A DNA stretch of 64,000 nucleotides, taken from positions 1,430,001 through 1,494,000 of the forward strand of contig JAQFVV010000232.1 in the NCBI GenBank assembly GCA_028023455.1. The letters run 5' to 3'. A program made the translations under genes and the position numbers. The stretch's first letter is position 1, and every line of letters begins with the position of its first letter. The stretch is from Epiperipatus broadwayi. Its lineage: Eukaryota; Onychophora; Udeonychophora; Euonychophora; Peripatidae. Shown here piece after piece: positions 1-12,330 of the stretch. Under the pieces are notes generated by a model. It was not told the origin of the DNA. It made no database searches and worked only from the letters and a program-made list of their open reading frames with translations.

Positions 1-344
1 GTATGTGTGACATTTACCATTTACACGCAAATTCAGATCAAAATCGAAATTTCTAGAAAGTGGTACAAAAGTCGTACTGGGGGGCACATTGTGTTTGTTT
101 TTTTTTTAAAATATATTTCACAAGTACTTTAAAAGTGTCATTTTATTTCCTTGAATACCTAGAGCTGTATTTATTAATCATCTAAAGTATAACATTTTTT
201 TCAGATGAAAAATTGTATTTGAGTCTTTGAAAGAATTAAGATATGATGTCATTGTCATGATCTCATTTTAAAATGAGATAATTTCTAAATTAAAATTGTA
301 TAAACATGATAATATATAACTATAATTAAATAATTAACTTTTTG
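1..344. other. AT-rich stretch, no feature seen
   Basis: I see no coding frame of useful length, no recognisable repeat and no RNA gene in this left edge of the window. It runs into the start of repeat A. Confidence 0.5.
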
Positions 345-508
345 ATTTATAAATGCCAAGCTAACTCAACCCACACTTTTGACAATATCCATCTTAGATA
401 AATACAGTAATGATTATTACTAATCATTTACTAAACTAGAGATTGTCTCTTGCAAAAATATGAACTTCAAAAGTCAATTAAAGATTAATATATCTGATTT
501 CTTTAAAT
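345..508 (+). repeat. Repeat A, copy 1, left part
   Basis: This is the first part of a dispersed repeat of about 400 bp. Hallmarks are CTAACTCAACCCACAC, then TAGATAAATACAGTAATGAT, then AGAGATTGTCTCT. Related copies lie near 23903, 24309, 24429 (minus) and 29440 (minus). It is interrupted at 508 by the hAT element and resumes at 3243, so the repeat is older than the hAT insertion. Coding capacity and class are unknown. Confidence 0.75.
501..508. repeat. hAT target duplication, left (CTTTAAAT)
   Basis: It is identical to 3235-3242 and directly abuts the element's first base. Confidence 0.9.
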
Positions 509-3234
509 CAGAGTTTCCTAACCTGTGGTACTCGAGTTGCTGGTTGGTGGTACATGAAAAATTAAAATAATTTTTATGAATTATAGGAAAAAATGTTTCT
601 ATGATATTTTTAGGATTTAATTTTATTTTTATTTTTATGTCCCGCCATTATTGATTATTAATAATATTATACAGTAAAGTTGTTAATATGTACAGTCGAT
701 GACCGAAAATCCGGCAATCGATAGCGTTTTTTTGGAGTGCACTTTTAAATTTAGCTGTTAGTCATCAGTAACTTGAGATGTCGCCGCCACTGTTGTGATG
801 GTGCTGCACTCATTCACTTCACTGCATGGCTTACAAATGACAGGTTATTGTTTGTGATTGTATCATCTTTGTTTATTAAAATTCAGTGATCCCCGTATTG
901 ATTAACATTTTTTAAAATAAGGCTTATTAAATAAATACTTAATAAAATAAGCCATGGATCAGTGGTTAAGAACCGGTATGTGCCAAAATCTCGAGCAAAA
1001 CGCGAACAGTGATGTATTGCTGAGTTATACAAATGACAGGTCTGAAAATTCGGTGCAAAACGTTGAAATCGCGCAATCTTCAGTTTTTCAAAGAGGCGTT
1101 AAGAGACAATATTGTGATGAATATATAAAATATGAATTTTCCTATATTGGAGACGAAGACTGTCCTAAGCCCAAGTGTGTAGTGTGCATGAAATGAATGC
1201 ATGAAGCCTTTATTTCTTTCGTGACATCTACGTACAAAACATATGGATTACAAAAATAAAGATTGTGATTTTTTAAACGTTTAAAAAAGCAAAATAATGT
1301 GTCTATTTTATCATCTTATATTCTACCTGCTAATAAGGATAATGAACGTGCAGATGTTAGTTATTGTATTAGTTACCATATCTCCAAATGTGGTTATAGT
1401 CATCAAATAGGAGAAAAATTAATTTTACCTTGTATAAAAGATGCCATTGGCCTTATGATTGACCAAATATATATCCAAAAAATTAATTGTATTCCTCTTT
1501 CAAACAATACGGTATCGAGAAGAATTCACGATATGTCTGAGGATATCGAGGAAGTAGTGATAGAATAAAAAAAAGTAAATTTTTCTCAATTCAAGTAGAT
1601 GAGACCACAGACATAACAAACAATGCTGTATTGCTTGTTATTGCTAGGTACATTAAAGACAATGAATTTGAAGAGAATCTTTTACTTTGTCATTTTCTCT
1701 TCACACGCACAATGGGTGAAGAAATATATAAAGCTATTGATAATTATTTTATATTGAAAGATATTAGTTGGTCAAACTGTTGTGGATTGTGTACTGATGG
1801 TGCCAAGTCAATGTCAGGTTTATATATTGGTCTTTGTGGTCACGTCTTAAATGTAGCTCCTAATGTAATTTGGAGCCACTGCTATATCCATAGGCAAAAT
1901 CTAGTAACAAAGTGCCTTCCAGAAGAATTGAAACTCGTTCTCAACGGTGCAATGAAGATTTTTAATTTTATGAAGAAAAGCTCCACAAACTCAAGAATTT
2001 TTAAAGTTATGTGCGAAGACTTGATGAGTCTCATACTTCTCTACGCTTTCATACAGAAGTGAGATGGCTATCTTGTGGTAAGGTGCTAATTCACTTATTT
2101 GAATTAGAAAAGAAGGACAGGTTTTTTTGAAGACAATCCTTTTGATCTTCGAAATTGTATGATTTTAATTGGCTTCAGGCGCTTGAATGTTTATCTGATA
2201 TTTTTTTGTAAATAAATAACTTAAATTTGATACTTCAGAACTGCTCGATAACGATCTTTAATGTTAATGATAAAATTGAAAGTATGATTAAGAAATTAGA
2301 TTTTTGGAAACAGTGTATCGAAAACAATCAACCGGAAGTATTCAAAACTCTACATATTTTTTTGTTTGAAAATAATGTTAGTCTGTCTCAAGATATACGA
2401 GAAAATATAATAGCACATTTAACAGGATTAAAATTGTCTTTCATGTAATATTTTCCAAAACCCGAAAACACAAATAATAATTGGATTTCAGATCCCTTCT
2501 ATGAAGAAAATTTAGAAAAAGCTACATCATTATTAATAAAAGATAAAGAAAATTTAATAGAATTATCATGTGACAGAACTTTCAAGTACAATACAAACGA
2601 CACAATCTAATTAATTTTTGGTTAAACATTAAAGAATATGAACAACTTTCTGAGAAAGCTCTTAAATTATTATTACCGTTTACTAGTACAGAATTAGTAG
2701 AAAGAGCTTTTTCTTCATATATTTTTTAAAAAAAAAAGTATCGAAACATTGAACGCAGCTGTAGACTTAAGAGTATACTTCGCATCTTTTGAACCAAATT
2801 TCATAAAATTATGTTCTTCGAAACAAGCACAAGGATCTCATTAAATTTATTTTATAAAAATATTTGATTATGATAAGAAAATATATTAATTGCTTTTTTA
2901 TAATTTTGTGTTTTTATTAAAACCATTTATTAGTAAACGAAATATGACAAAATAGTAGATAAATTGAAACTTTGAACAAACACATACATATATATATGTT
3001 ACAGTGAGTTTATAATTTCAGTGAGTTTATAATCCGGCATGATGTTTAAGCGTGTTTCAGTGTAATTTGTCTCATTATGTGATGTTAATACATGGTCACC
3101 CTATAATATTTATAATGCAAATAAAATAACACACAATAACAAATTTCACGAAATACAATCATTTTTACAACGTGGTACAATTTAGCGTGATTTACTACCA
3201 AGTGGTACGCGAGCCAAAAAAGATTGGGAAACTG
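509..3234 (+). mobile_element. hAT DNA transposon, complete ends
   Basis: The element starts CAGAGTTTCCTAACCTGTGG and its reverse complement starts CAGTTTCCCAATCTTTTTTG, an imperfect terminal inverted repeat beginning CAG as in many hAT elements. It is flanked by an exact 8-bp duplication, CTTTAAAT, at 501-508 and 3235-3242; 8 bp is the hAT norm. It sits inside repeat A, whose two halves lie on either side. Length is 2726 bp, near full length for a single-gene hAT. The internal gene is broken, so the copy is dead, but the ends are well preserved. Confidence 0.92.
954..2844 (+). pseudogene. hAT transposase pseudogene (ZBED5/SCAND3-type)
   Basis: A plausible start at 954 (MDQWLRTG) opens a frame holding KRQYCDEYIKYEFSYIG and PKPKCVVCMK, which resembles the N-terminal BED-type zinc finger of ZBED5/SCAND3-like hAT proteins. 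The frame stops at 1196. Later pieces keep the order of the family: NNTVSRRIHDMSEDIEE near 1506, DETTDITNNAVLLVIARYI near 1599, CCGLCTDGAKSMSG near 1780, WSHCYIHRQNLVTKCLPEE near 1872, EVRWLSCGKVLIHLFELEKK near 2058, and the C-terminal dimerisation-like stretch ALKLLLPFTSTELVERAF near 2659. It ends near 2844. Stops at 1194, 1566 and around 2060, plus frame changes near 1196-1299, 2040-2060 and 2710, make it non-functional. A functional product would be a nuclear DNA transposase. Family assignment rests on remembered motifs, not a search. Confidence 0.85.
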
Positions 3235-3242
3235 CTTTAAAT
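3235..3242. repeat. hAT target duplication, right (CTTTAAAT)
   Basis: This is the exact copy of 501-508. Joining the two flanks restores a continuous repeat A. Confidence 0.9.
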
Positions 3243-3450
3243 TAAGCACACACACACGGAGCTATTCACATTTCTTTTTCCCAAGTGTAATATTTTTATA
3301 AATATATTAAATAATTTTAATATTACCACCTATTCTTTTAAATTTATATAAATAAAGATATAGTAAAAGACAAATGATCTCCAAGATGCACTTCATGCAG
3401 AACCAGCTCTTATCAGTTGGTCCCGGTAACCATTTCATATATATATAATA
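3243..3450 (+). repeat. Repeat A, copy 1, right part
   Basis: It continues repeat A after the hAT insertion: CACACACACGG, AAAAGACAAATGATC, then CAGAACCAGCTCTTATCAG. The same order is seen at 24100-24300. Confidence 0.75.
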
Positions 3451-5411
3451 TCATGCCAATAGGATGATAACCCATAGAAAACATTACACATCCATAAATT
3501 AGGCTATACTTTTATTTTCTTTAGATACAATTTTATAATATTATTTAAAATTAATTTTAATTTATACCAGGAATTATGAGACTCAAATATCCCATTAAAA
3601 AAGATCACATACCCTTTAACATTAAACAAATACCAAAGTATCTGCTCAATGGCATAAGAATGCCAAGATACTCCTCCTTATTAAATATCTAGATATTTTC
3701 ATGACTGACAATAATACCTACATAAATATAATAAAATATCTATAATCGTTAACTTAAGCATCAGTTCATTAGTAAGTTTATACTATCACTTTACTATATA
3801 TTGTTTTCAATCATTATTATTCTTGTAGAATGATAATTAATAATATAATGAGATTTCAGGATTATCATTGATTTTTAATTAGCTATTTATCTAATTTTAA
3901 GATATAAAGAGGGATTTTACTTAATTCTATAGGTAATATAATGTACTAATTAAGAAAACTGTTAATTATCATAATTACAAATAAAATTGTCGTATTATTT
4001 TATGTTTTATGACATATAATACTTTAATAATAAATAACCACCTTTTATTTCAATCATCATAATAATATATAATCTTAACAATAAATAATTAATAATCTGA
4101 TCTTCCTCCAAATAAACATACTTTGATACATCCCGAATGATTTCCATGATCATGGTACTTTGTAATAAATTAATGTATCTTTTAAAATATATTATTCTTA
4201 AATAATTATTACATATTATCTTATTATTAAATTTTAAATTTTATACTTTAATTCATGTGCATAGTACAATTAGCACTCTGTGAAAATGGCGTAATGATGA
4301 TGATTTAGACTCAAGAAATGCAACTCTAAATACTTAGTTCAACTTATAAACATCAACTTTATTAACATATTATTTACAAAAAAAATTTTTAACAATTATT
4401 TTTAAACTAATAAATAATTTAACAAATAATAATATAAAGAACATTATATAATAATATTACACAATAAAATATTTAAACATTCAAACATCTATATTTTTCC
4501 TTAATTATAATTGTCAATAACTAAAATTAAATATTCTCTTTTAATAATATATACTTTTATTGTTATAGCTTGACTCTTATGTATACCCATTATGCTTTAA
4601 CATCAGATTAATGCTAAATCACTTTATGTTTATTATTTATAATCATTATTGTTTAAAGCTTCTGTGAACAAATATAATTTATTCCAATCTTGACTACTAT
4701 AAATTGATAAGAAGATAAAAAATATGTATTTTCTTTAAAACAAAATAATCTTACTTTAATATTCTAAATACTTGTATTCTTTTTCTATTATCTCTTATGA
4801 TATTTATTACTTTTGATCTTTTTTACTCTATACCAATAAAATGGTAATTAATATTTATTGAACTATTGATTGTCAACATGCCATTCAATTTTTCTAATAA
4901 CCTTACATCAACTCTTTTAATAAATAAACTGAACTATTATACTGTATACTTTAAATCTATGAATACTTACCAGATCTTGAAATAACTTAATTTTTAAATT
5001 TCATTCTACTCTTATGAAAATTAATATAATATATATTTTGGTACAATATAAAGCAAGAAATACCTATATTTAATACATCTAATACAACTTAAATACTAAC
5101 CCCTTATTGCCAATTTTAATAATGCAATTTTCCTGGTTTTCATCTCCAAGCTATAATTATTTTTTTATATCTATTACCCATCATAAACTATATCAAATTA
5201 CAAGTCAGGATTGAATATAAATACACTATAATTATATCAAATTAATCTTTATATATATTTTATCCTCTTTACATTAATTTCTTTTACTACTTTTATATTT
5301 ATAGGTAATTAGGTCCTTATTTCCCCATTTATTATAGTCCTTTAATAACACAAAATAAACATTTTAAACAATTAATTACATATAAATAAATTATTAATTT
5401 TTTTTTATATA
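3451..5411. other. AT-rich region, nothing recognised
   Basis: This is about 2 kb of extremely AT-rich sequence. Frames on both strands are short, and I found no terminal repeats, tandem arrays or transposon protein fragments. Confidence 0.5.
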
Positions 5412-6372
5412 CACCTGGGTCTCGTTTTATGCAGATTTATTTAACGCGATTTTGAAGTTATGCGATTCATGTTTCTTCGGAAGTCGAACTCCGATAATGC
5501 GCTATTACTTTAAATAATAAATTTCACGCACCTATGTCATATTGAAAGTAATAGCACATTATTGGAATTCGACTTTCATCTTAGTAATTTCAATATTTTC
5601 AGTGCTTTATAATAGTACGATTTTATGCAATAATGAAATTAAAATCATGATTTCCACATTTTATGTATACCCACATTAAATTTTACAAGATTATAATGTA
5701 AATTTGTTCAAACATTGTGTGTGTTAATTTTGCATTTTAAATCACATTCTGTTTTTGCTTTTTAAAAGAGAACGTAATCAATTATTAATCATTTAGTGTC
5801 CGCAAGTTTATTTTTAAAAGATGAGTAATAGCAGTGAGCACAATTAAAATTGAAAATTAAAAAATGAAAGACAAAAATAAGAATTTAATTTTTAGTTGTT
5901 AGATTAATTACTAATTACGTTGTCACCAGAAAACCATTAACACAACATGAGAGCGAAGTTGGCACTAGTTGTATTTCCTTTTGTGAAGAATCTGATTTTT
6001 TACCAGTTTGCAAATGAACCTGTTTATCGGCAAATAGCGATAATAATTAAAACGTGTATAAAAAATGTAAATTACTGTAAATTATGCATAAAAATATATT
6101 GTTTTGAATAAAATTAAATATAGTTAAAAAAAGTTTGTCTTGTATCAATTTTTTTCAAATTTGAAATTTTTTATTAGTCATATTTTATTTCCTTATTTTT
6201 TTTGCGCGAATTTTAAAGTAATTTTACGTTGGTGCTTTGCTTTTATACAATTTTTGAAAAATCACAGTCCTTATCCCCCCTTTTTCAAGGTAAGTTACGT
6301 CTATTTTTGTGCGATTTCTTTTGTGCGTGTTTTCTGAAGAACCTATGTATCGCGTAAAACGAGACCCAGGTA
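5412..6372 (+). mobile_element. Tigger/pogo-like non-autonomous element, copy 1
   Basis: The terminal inverted repeat is CACCTGGGTCTCGTTTTA at the left, and the right end carries its reverse complement (AAAACGAGACCCAGGT) up to 6371. The ends are flanked by TA (5410-5411 and 6373-6374), the target of the Tc1/mariner/pogo superfamily, and the TIR resembles Tigger-type termini. Internal sequence matches 28349-29419 closely but lacks about 100 bp near 5850. It encodes no transposase. Both copies carry the same inner GC-richer subterminal sequence (AAGTCGAACTCCGATAATGC). Confidence 0.85.
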
Positions 6373-6374
6373 TA

Positions 6375-7578
6375 TATATTTAGTTATCCCCCCCCTATCT
6401 TTATAATAATTATTTAAATTATAAAACTTATAAACTATTCAAAGACAATGATAGAAATTTTAATATATATATTTTAAAAATATACGATTTTTTAAGTTTC
6501 ATAGAGTTTTAACTTCTATAATAACCAAATTGTTTTTAACATAGTACCATAAACTTTGGCAGTCCCATAAACTTTGGCAGTCCTATCTCTGCTCATTATT
6601 TTATTAATAATATAAGAAAATGCAAAAAAAACTCCAACGTAAACAATTATTTACAATTTAACATTTTCTTTTACTTGGTGACAAAAATTATTTCTAACTT
6701 GATTATATATATATGTTTTTTTAATATTTTTATTGTATACTCCTTTAATTTTATTATAATACTAAATGGTCATAAATCCAACATTATTTTTTTATTTTTC
6801 TCTATTTACTTTATCCAGTGAGTATTCCTTGCAAATATTATCCTTGACGTATATGTGATATACATTTTAAATACGACAATATTTATTTCACAAGTTTATT
6901 CCATCACTTTCATCTAAATTCATATTTTCTCCCCATTCCTCGTGGTTTTCATCTCACTTTACCATTAAATAGTTCATTCATCTTCATAGTAAGCAGTTAC
7001 AATCTTATCAAAATGTCAATAAAATATGACTAACTATTTTTCTTTTAATTCATCCAATATCAACACCTTTTAATTTTATATCATTCATCTACAATGTAAA
7101 TTTTGTTTCAAACTTCATTTTATATAAATGTTTTACTAAAATAAACTGTTTTTAATAAATTGTAATGTATTATATTACTATATTATAATATTATATATTT
7201 ATTATATTAGAGAAAAATGGCATGTAACCTAAAATGTGTATTCTTTTCAAGTAAAGTTTACTCAAATAAATATCAAACAAAAATTTCTCCAAGATAAAAT
7301 GAACAAAAAAAAAATCAATAAACATCAAAATAAGAGTGGATGGTTGAGAGTCTGGATGTGCATGTTTTTATATCACTCAAATGTATTGTCTAAAATTCTA
7401 TTGTGTATATATTGTTTTCTACATAAAATTCTCTTGTATATTTATATTGTTTTGTACATATTGTAATATTAACTTCCAGTTATTATTAACCTAACATACT
7501 TTTATCTCTAATGAGACTATTTATAAATATAAATAGTCTATTTGATTATTTTAATATGTATATATATATACTATTTAT
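6375..7578. other. AT-rich region, no gene
   Basis: No supportable gene is present. A segment near 7360-7450 (GTTTTTATATCACTCAAATG) resembles the short tandem units at 13927-14060 (GTTTTTATATCATTCAAATG), so a minor dispersed AT-rich repeat is likely. Confidence 0.45.
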
Positions 7579-7582
7579 ATAT

Positions 7583-9735
7583 TGAACTGGATTGATCGCC
7601 GATTCATGGATTTTACTGCCAAAATTAAAACCTTAATGCTTGTTAAATTTTATCTAATGTTAAAATTTTTATTATTATTTAAAACACATGTTTATATTTA
7701 AAATAGATCATTTTCATGTTTATAAAATTGATTTTAAAATAGTTTACTTTCACCTGTTTTAATCAATTTGATTAAAAACAGGCAAGCTTGCTAATTATAT
7801 ATTCCTGTTGCTTTTATTTTAATCATTTTTAAAGTTAATTCTAAAAAGCGGAGATTTAATTTTGTTATTGTTTTTGTTTCAATAATCCCTGGTTGGAATT
7901 CTTAAATCAGATTGAGCGAGAAATTAATATTTGCCCTGCCTGAGATATAGAATTAGACACTAAGGAAAGTTTTTTCGCGGGAAATGTAGCGAGGCAACGA
8001 TAGCCCGCCAATTTATTTTTAGAGAGAGACACTTGGATTATCGTCTGCTGAGAGTTATACCGTTTTGGGTAGCAGTTCAGCCATTTAATTCCTGCTAAAA
8101 ACTTGCAATTATTAACAGACTTTGTTACTGTGCAGGATGTCAAAATCTACCGCTATGAATTTTGCCATCATCAGGATGTCTTGCTAACTTAAACAAAGGA
8201 CGGACCCACGCCTGCCAGCTCTCCTTCAGTCCTGCCATGAGCCTCTAAAATAAACACTGCTTCTATTTTGCCGCTGTCAAAGGACCTGAAAATGGACTAA
8301 AGATAAATGTGCGCACTCTATGCGAACTGTGCTTTATCGTAAGATGAAATTTTCTTTTATTCTTTCCCGGGTAAATTTCTTTTCATTAAATCTCCGCTCA
8401 ATCTAATTATAAATCTGTATTCATAAGTAATATTTAACCTCATATGTAATATTTATTGTGATTTCTTGTATTTTGCCGTGTGTCTTGGAATCTTAGTTTT
8501 ATGATTCCAAGTTTGCTTTCAATTTTTGTTTATTGGAGAGTGACGTGTGAGTTTTTCTATTTTTATGCTTAACTTTTACTAAATGCTTTGGCAGTCATGT
8601 ATATTTTGAATGCTTACCTGTAATTATTTTAGTAGCCCCGAATTAATTTTGCAAACCACCAAATCTTTTGGCTGGCGACTTTATTTTCATAGTCTTCATT
8701 TCTTATATCTCTGAAAGTGGAAACTACAATTGTTTTTGCTTTGTAATTTTATAAGTCGCCAGCAGGAAGATAATATTTATCCCTTTTGTAAATTACAGGT
8801 GAGAGACTTTCGCTGCTAAGGTATTTATAGCTTTCATATTTTCGTACTCATGTGCACTCTCCAATAGATTTATTTCGTATTTACTTATATAGCTTAAAAT
8901 TTATCAGAGCGTGTACTCAGAGCTTGTGTCATAAATTTATTTTTTAATTATAATTATTGGTAATTCATTTTCTTTAAATGCTGGGGCAGACATAACTGAT
9001 TTTCTAATGATTTACTTGTCTCCTATTGAGACCTTTAATTCTTAGATTAGTTTTCGCCAATCGTTTGTTGGGGATTCGCCAGTTTGACTTGTTTGTTTTC
9101 CTTTCATTCTGAAGCATATTTGTCGTGGGTTCTTGAGGTAAATCAGTTATCTTTGCTTTAAACGTAGTTTTAAGATGCAGTTTCTACTAGTGTATGACAT
9201 TTTGGGTCCTGACACATTTTTTTTCGGGCCTAGACAAGCTCGCTGGCGCTGGTTTCATTGATTTATTTCAAGAACGTATTGTTTTCATACCTGTGAATGG
9301 GAAGACCAACATTTCGGTGACTTCTCTTCTGAAAGAAATTTGCTCCCTCCCTTTTATAATTCGCTATTGGAAGATCGGTCTGTCTGCTAGAGCATTGCAT
9401 TTTCGTCTCTGCTAGAGCATTGCGTTTTCGTCTTTCTGGTACACACCTGAGATAACCCTATTGGTTTTCATGTAAACTTTTTCTTACAAGTTATTTTGCT
9501 CTTAAATAAAAGTTTAAAATTTGTTAAACTTAATTTGGCTGACGTTTGTCTTTGTGCTTTGATTTCACAATTGTCTAAGCAATATTTAAGATATCTTGTT
9601 TCTCCCGGAGTTTAGTCCGGTGCATTTTGGTTCGCATATCCTGTCCACCCTTAAAATAAATGTCTAGTCCGATTTTCGGACTAGTGGCGCCCGTGTGGTC
9701 AGTATATGCGAATCAAAGATCTTTCATCCGGTACA
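7583..9735 (+). mobile_element. Solo LTR-like unit, family F
   Basis: It runs from TGAACTGGATTG after an (AT)n tract to CCGGTACA before TATATACATA, so TG...CA ends. The flanks carry ATAT (7579-7582; right copy 9735-9738 if the unit ends one base earlier). Near the 3' end lies a perfect 9-bp-stem hairpin followed by TGGCGCCC (9664-9692). The interior is related, in reverse, to 51750-52380: both hold TATCTTCCTGCTG-CGACTTATAAAA and an AAACTAAGATTCCAA block on opposite strands. No coding region was found. Orientation is inferred by analogy with family B. A DNA element or an unusual LINE remnant are alternatives. Confidence 0.55.
9664..9692 (+). promoter_or_regulatory. Conserved hairpin plus TGGCGCCC (family F)
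   Basis: CTAGTCCGA-TTT-TCGGACTAG pairs perfectly over 9 bp and is followed directly by TGGCGCCC. Family B units have an equivalent hairpin with a different stem sequence at the same relative place. Confidence 0.6.
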
Positions 9736-9738
9736 TAT

Positions 9739-10126
9739 ATACATATAAATTTTAAATAATACATACCTTAATGTCAAGCTTTTGAGTAATTGCCAGATTT
9801 GAGTTGAAGAATAAATAGTTTTATATATATATTATTATTAGATCTTAATATTTATTGATAACAATATTTAAATTAAGCATGAAAATGAAACAAAACACAC
9901 TAGGAGATTATTCTGTCTCTTGTTATTGAAGAGAAGAAAAGAAAATGATTTCTTTTTCAATAACTTTTTCTTTTATAAATATTACTATTCAACGTTGGAA
10001 TTAAATATTAACTGTTCCAAATTAAGATTTATGGTTTAAAATCTATGGATTAAAAGATTACAAGGAAAATATTTTAATTTTCTATTAAATCTAAAAGGAA
10101 TAGCAATATAAAAGAAAAGAACATCT
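9739..10126. other. AT-rich spacer, nothing recognised
   Basis: It lies between the family F unit and the first GGT-ended element. No gene or repeat was recognised. Confidence 0.45.
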
Positions 10127-10134
10127 GTTTGAGT

Positions 10135-11277
10135 GGTACTCATCTTATAGCTAAAGACGCCATTCTATGGTGCGGTTTTCATGCTAAAACACATAAAAAT
10201 GCTGTTTCCGCGGCCGACACGTTAGAACCCGCGTTTTTTATAATACAACTTTTTTGTTGTGCTATAAAATGCAGGCCGCTATGTCGCGTCGCAGTACAGC
10301 ATGTATGTCGCTAAGCAGCAATTACATTTTCCGAATTCGCAGTTTATAAAATAATTACAGCTTGATGAGAGAGTTTGTATTTGAATTGTGTTGAAATGTT
10401 GTTTTCATTGGATTTTTTTATTATTTTAAACTATTGAAATGTTCAGATTTTTTGAAACAATAATTATAAGACTTTTTACAACATACTGTATTGAACTTTT
10501 ATGTGGGTAAATGTTAAATATCTATGTTTTTATTGAGTTGCAATTAGGTAACGTGTCAAGTAACGTACTGTTAGTAACATTCCACGAGACAAAGAAGATT
10601 CTACCATCTGTATATTTTTGAAGTAAAAAAGAGCGGTAGGAAAAAAATATCCAGTAAGAAAAGTCCAAATATACAGTTTTTTTTTGTAAATTTAATAGAA
10701 AGCAAATATTATAAACATGTTTAATAAGTAAAGAAGACATTTGTATGTGTTTGTTGTTGTTTAAAAAAGTTTGAGTTTCTTTCTTCTGTCCGAGTATGCT
10801 TACGATTTAGAATTTTTTTATTTTAGCATTACAAACAAACAGAATACTAACCCTAAACCTAAAACTAACCCTAAATCTAACCATAACAACTTTTACTTTT
10901 ATTACGATTATTATTTTTTAGTTAAACAACAACAAAAAAAGTCGTAACACAAGTAAAAAAATGTCCGATAGAAAATTGATAAAAAAAAAAAGCCCTAACA
11001 CAAGTAAAAAAATATCCGATAGAAAATGTATAAAAAAAAAACGTAACCTAATTAAAAAAATATACAATAGAAAAACACGAATCAAATTTTAATTTGTTGA
11101 TTTTATTTTACATTTATTATTATCATTTAAATTGTATACGTTAATAAAAAATAATATTTATAAAAGACGATTTTGTTTTGTTTTTATTTTCGCATTACAA
11201 AAAAAGCACAGAAAAATTATAGTTTTAGCGTGAAAATGGATCCATCCAACGGGATCTTTATCTATAATACAAGCACC
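10135..11277 (+). mobile_element. Non-autonomous TIR element I, copy 1 (8-bp TSD)
   Basis: The left end is GGTACTCATCTTATAGCTAA and the reverse-complemented right end is GGTGCTTGTATTATAGATAA. The flanks are an exact 8-bp duplication, GTTTGAGT, at 10127-10134 and 11278-11285. Subterminal sequence is GC-rich and partly palindromic (CGCCATTCTATGGTGCG). The element carries a telomere-like CCCTAA tract and no convincing open frame. It is the inverted relative of 12331-13537. An 8-bp duplication with GG-starting ends would suit the Merlin superfamily; hAT or P cannot be excluded without a transposase. Confidence 0.85.
10847..10883 (+). repeat. Telomere-like (CCCTAA)n-type tract in element I, copy 1
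   Basis: Degenerate units such as CTAACCCTAAACCTAAAACT resemble the metazoan telomere repeat. The element's inverted copy holds the complementary tract, so the tract travels with the transposon rather than marking a chromosome end. Confidence 0.7.
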
Positions 11278-11285
11278 GTTTGAGT

Positions 11286-12322
11286 TTTTGGAAACTACAT
11301 TATTTTAACACTTCATTCTATAAATATATATAAATTTAAAATAATTATATATACAAAGAAATCTTACAATATGGAGTAAGTAGAATAATTTTGTATCGTA
11401 ATGGTTTCGAAACCAACTTACATGCTAATTTGAAATATTTGTATAGAATGCCTAATAATAATAGAAAAATGGAGAATAAGAACATCAATATTCGAAGGAT
11501 ATCTACTTTATCTTATATCAATCAAATCATTGGATAATATTAATAATTTATCAATTAAGGATGAATAAATAATTGTTATATCAATGGATTAATATACTTG
11601 GATCAATATACTTCGCAAGAGAACTCCATTAGGATTATGAGAACTTAAAGATTTATTCTTAACTCTGGAAAATAAGTTTTTCTTTAATTATTTATATATA
11701 TTATAATAATATTTATATAATTTTAATATTATTATTATTATTATTATTATTTCAAATTTGGCATCATTTCATTTTAAATAGAAATATCCAAATTTAATAT
11801 AAACAAATGGAAAGTTTGACATAATTAATCAAAATTAGACGAAGGATAAAAAAATGGTTACTATTTAACAGATATTTAAAATAGAATTATTATATTTACT
11901 ATATAATATAATAAACATATAATGTATTTATTTTTATTATGAATGCATATAATATATGTTATACAATTGTAAATAGTACTTATATATTAATAATTATAAA
12001 ACATTTGAATAAAGACTAAAAAAATTAATAGGGTATTTATATTATTAATTTTTGAATTTATATATTGTTTTATATATCTTAATTTAAATTATATATTTTT
12101 TTTACTTTTGAATAGTTTATTATAACACAGAATTTTATCATAGCGTGTTAAATGGGAATATTATTTATTAATATTTTAAAATGGTAAAATTCATCCTTAT
12201 TTATTTATTAATATTTTATTTATCTTTTACATATTTTTTATTGTTTATTAAATATTGAGTTATTAACTTGATCTCTTTGTCTAATCATTATTATATTATA
12301 TTATATATATATGTTAGTATTA
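11286..12322. other. AT-rich spacer between the two inverted element I copies
   Basis: About 1 kb with no gene recognised. It contains (ATT)n near 11730 and long AT runs. Confidence 0.5.
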
Positions 12323-12330
12323 TAAACATC

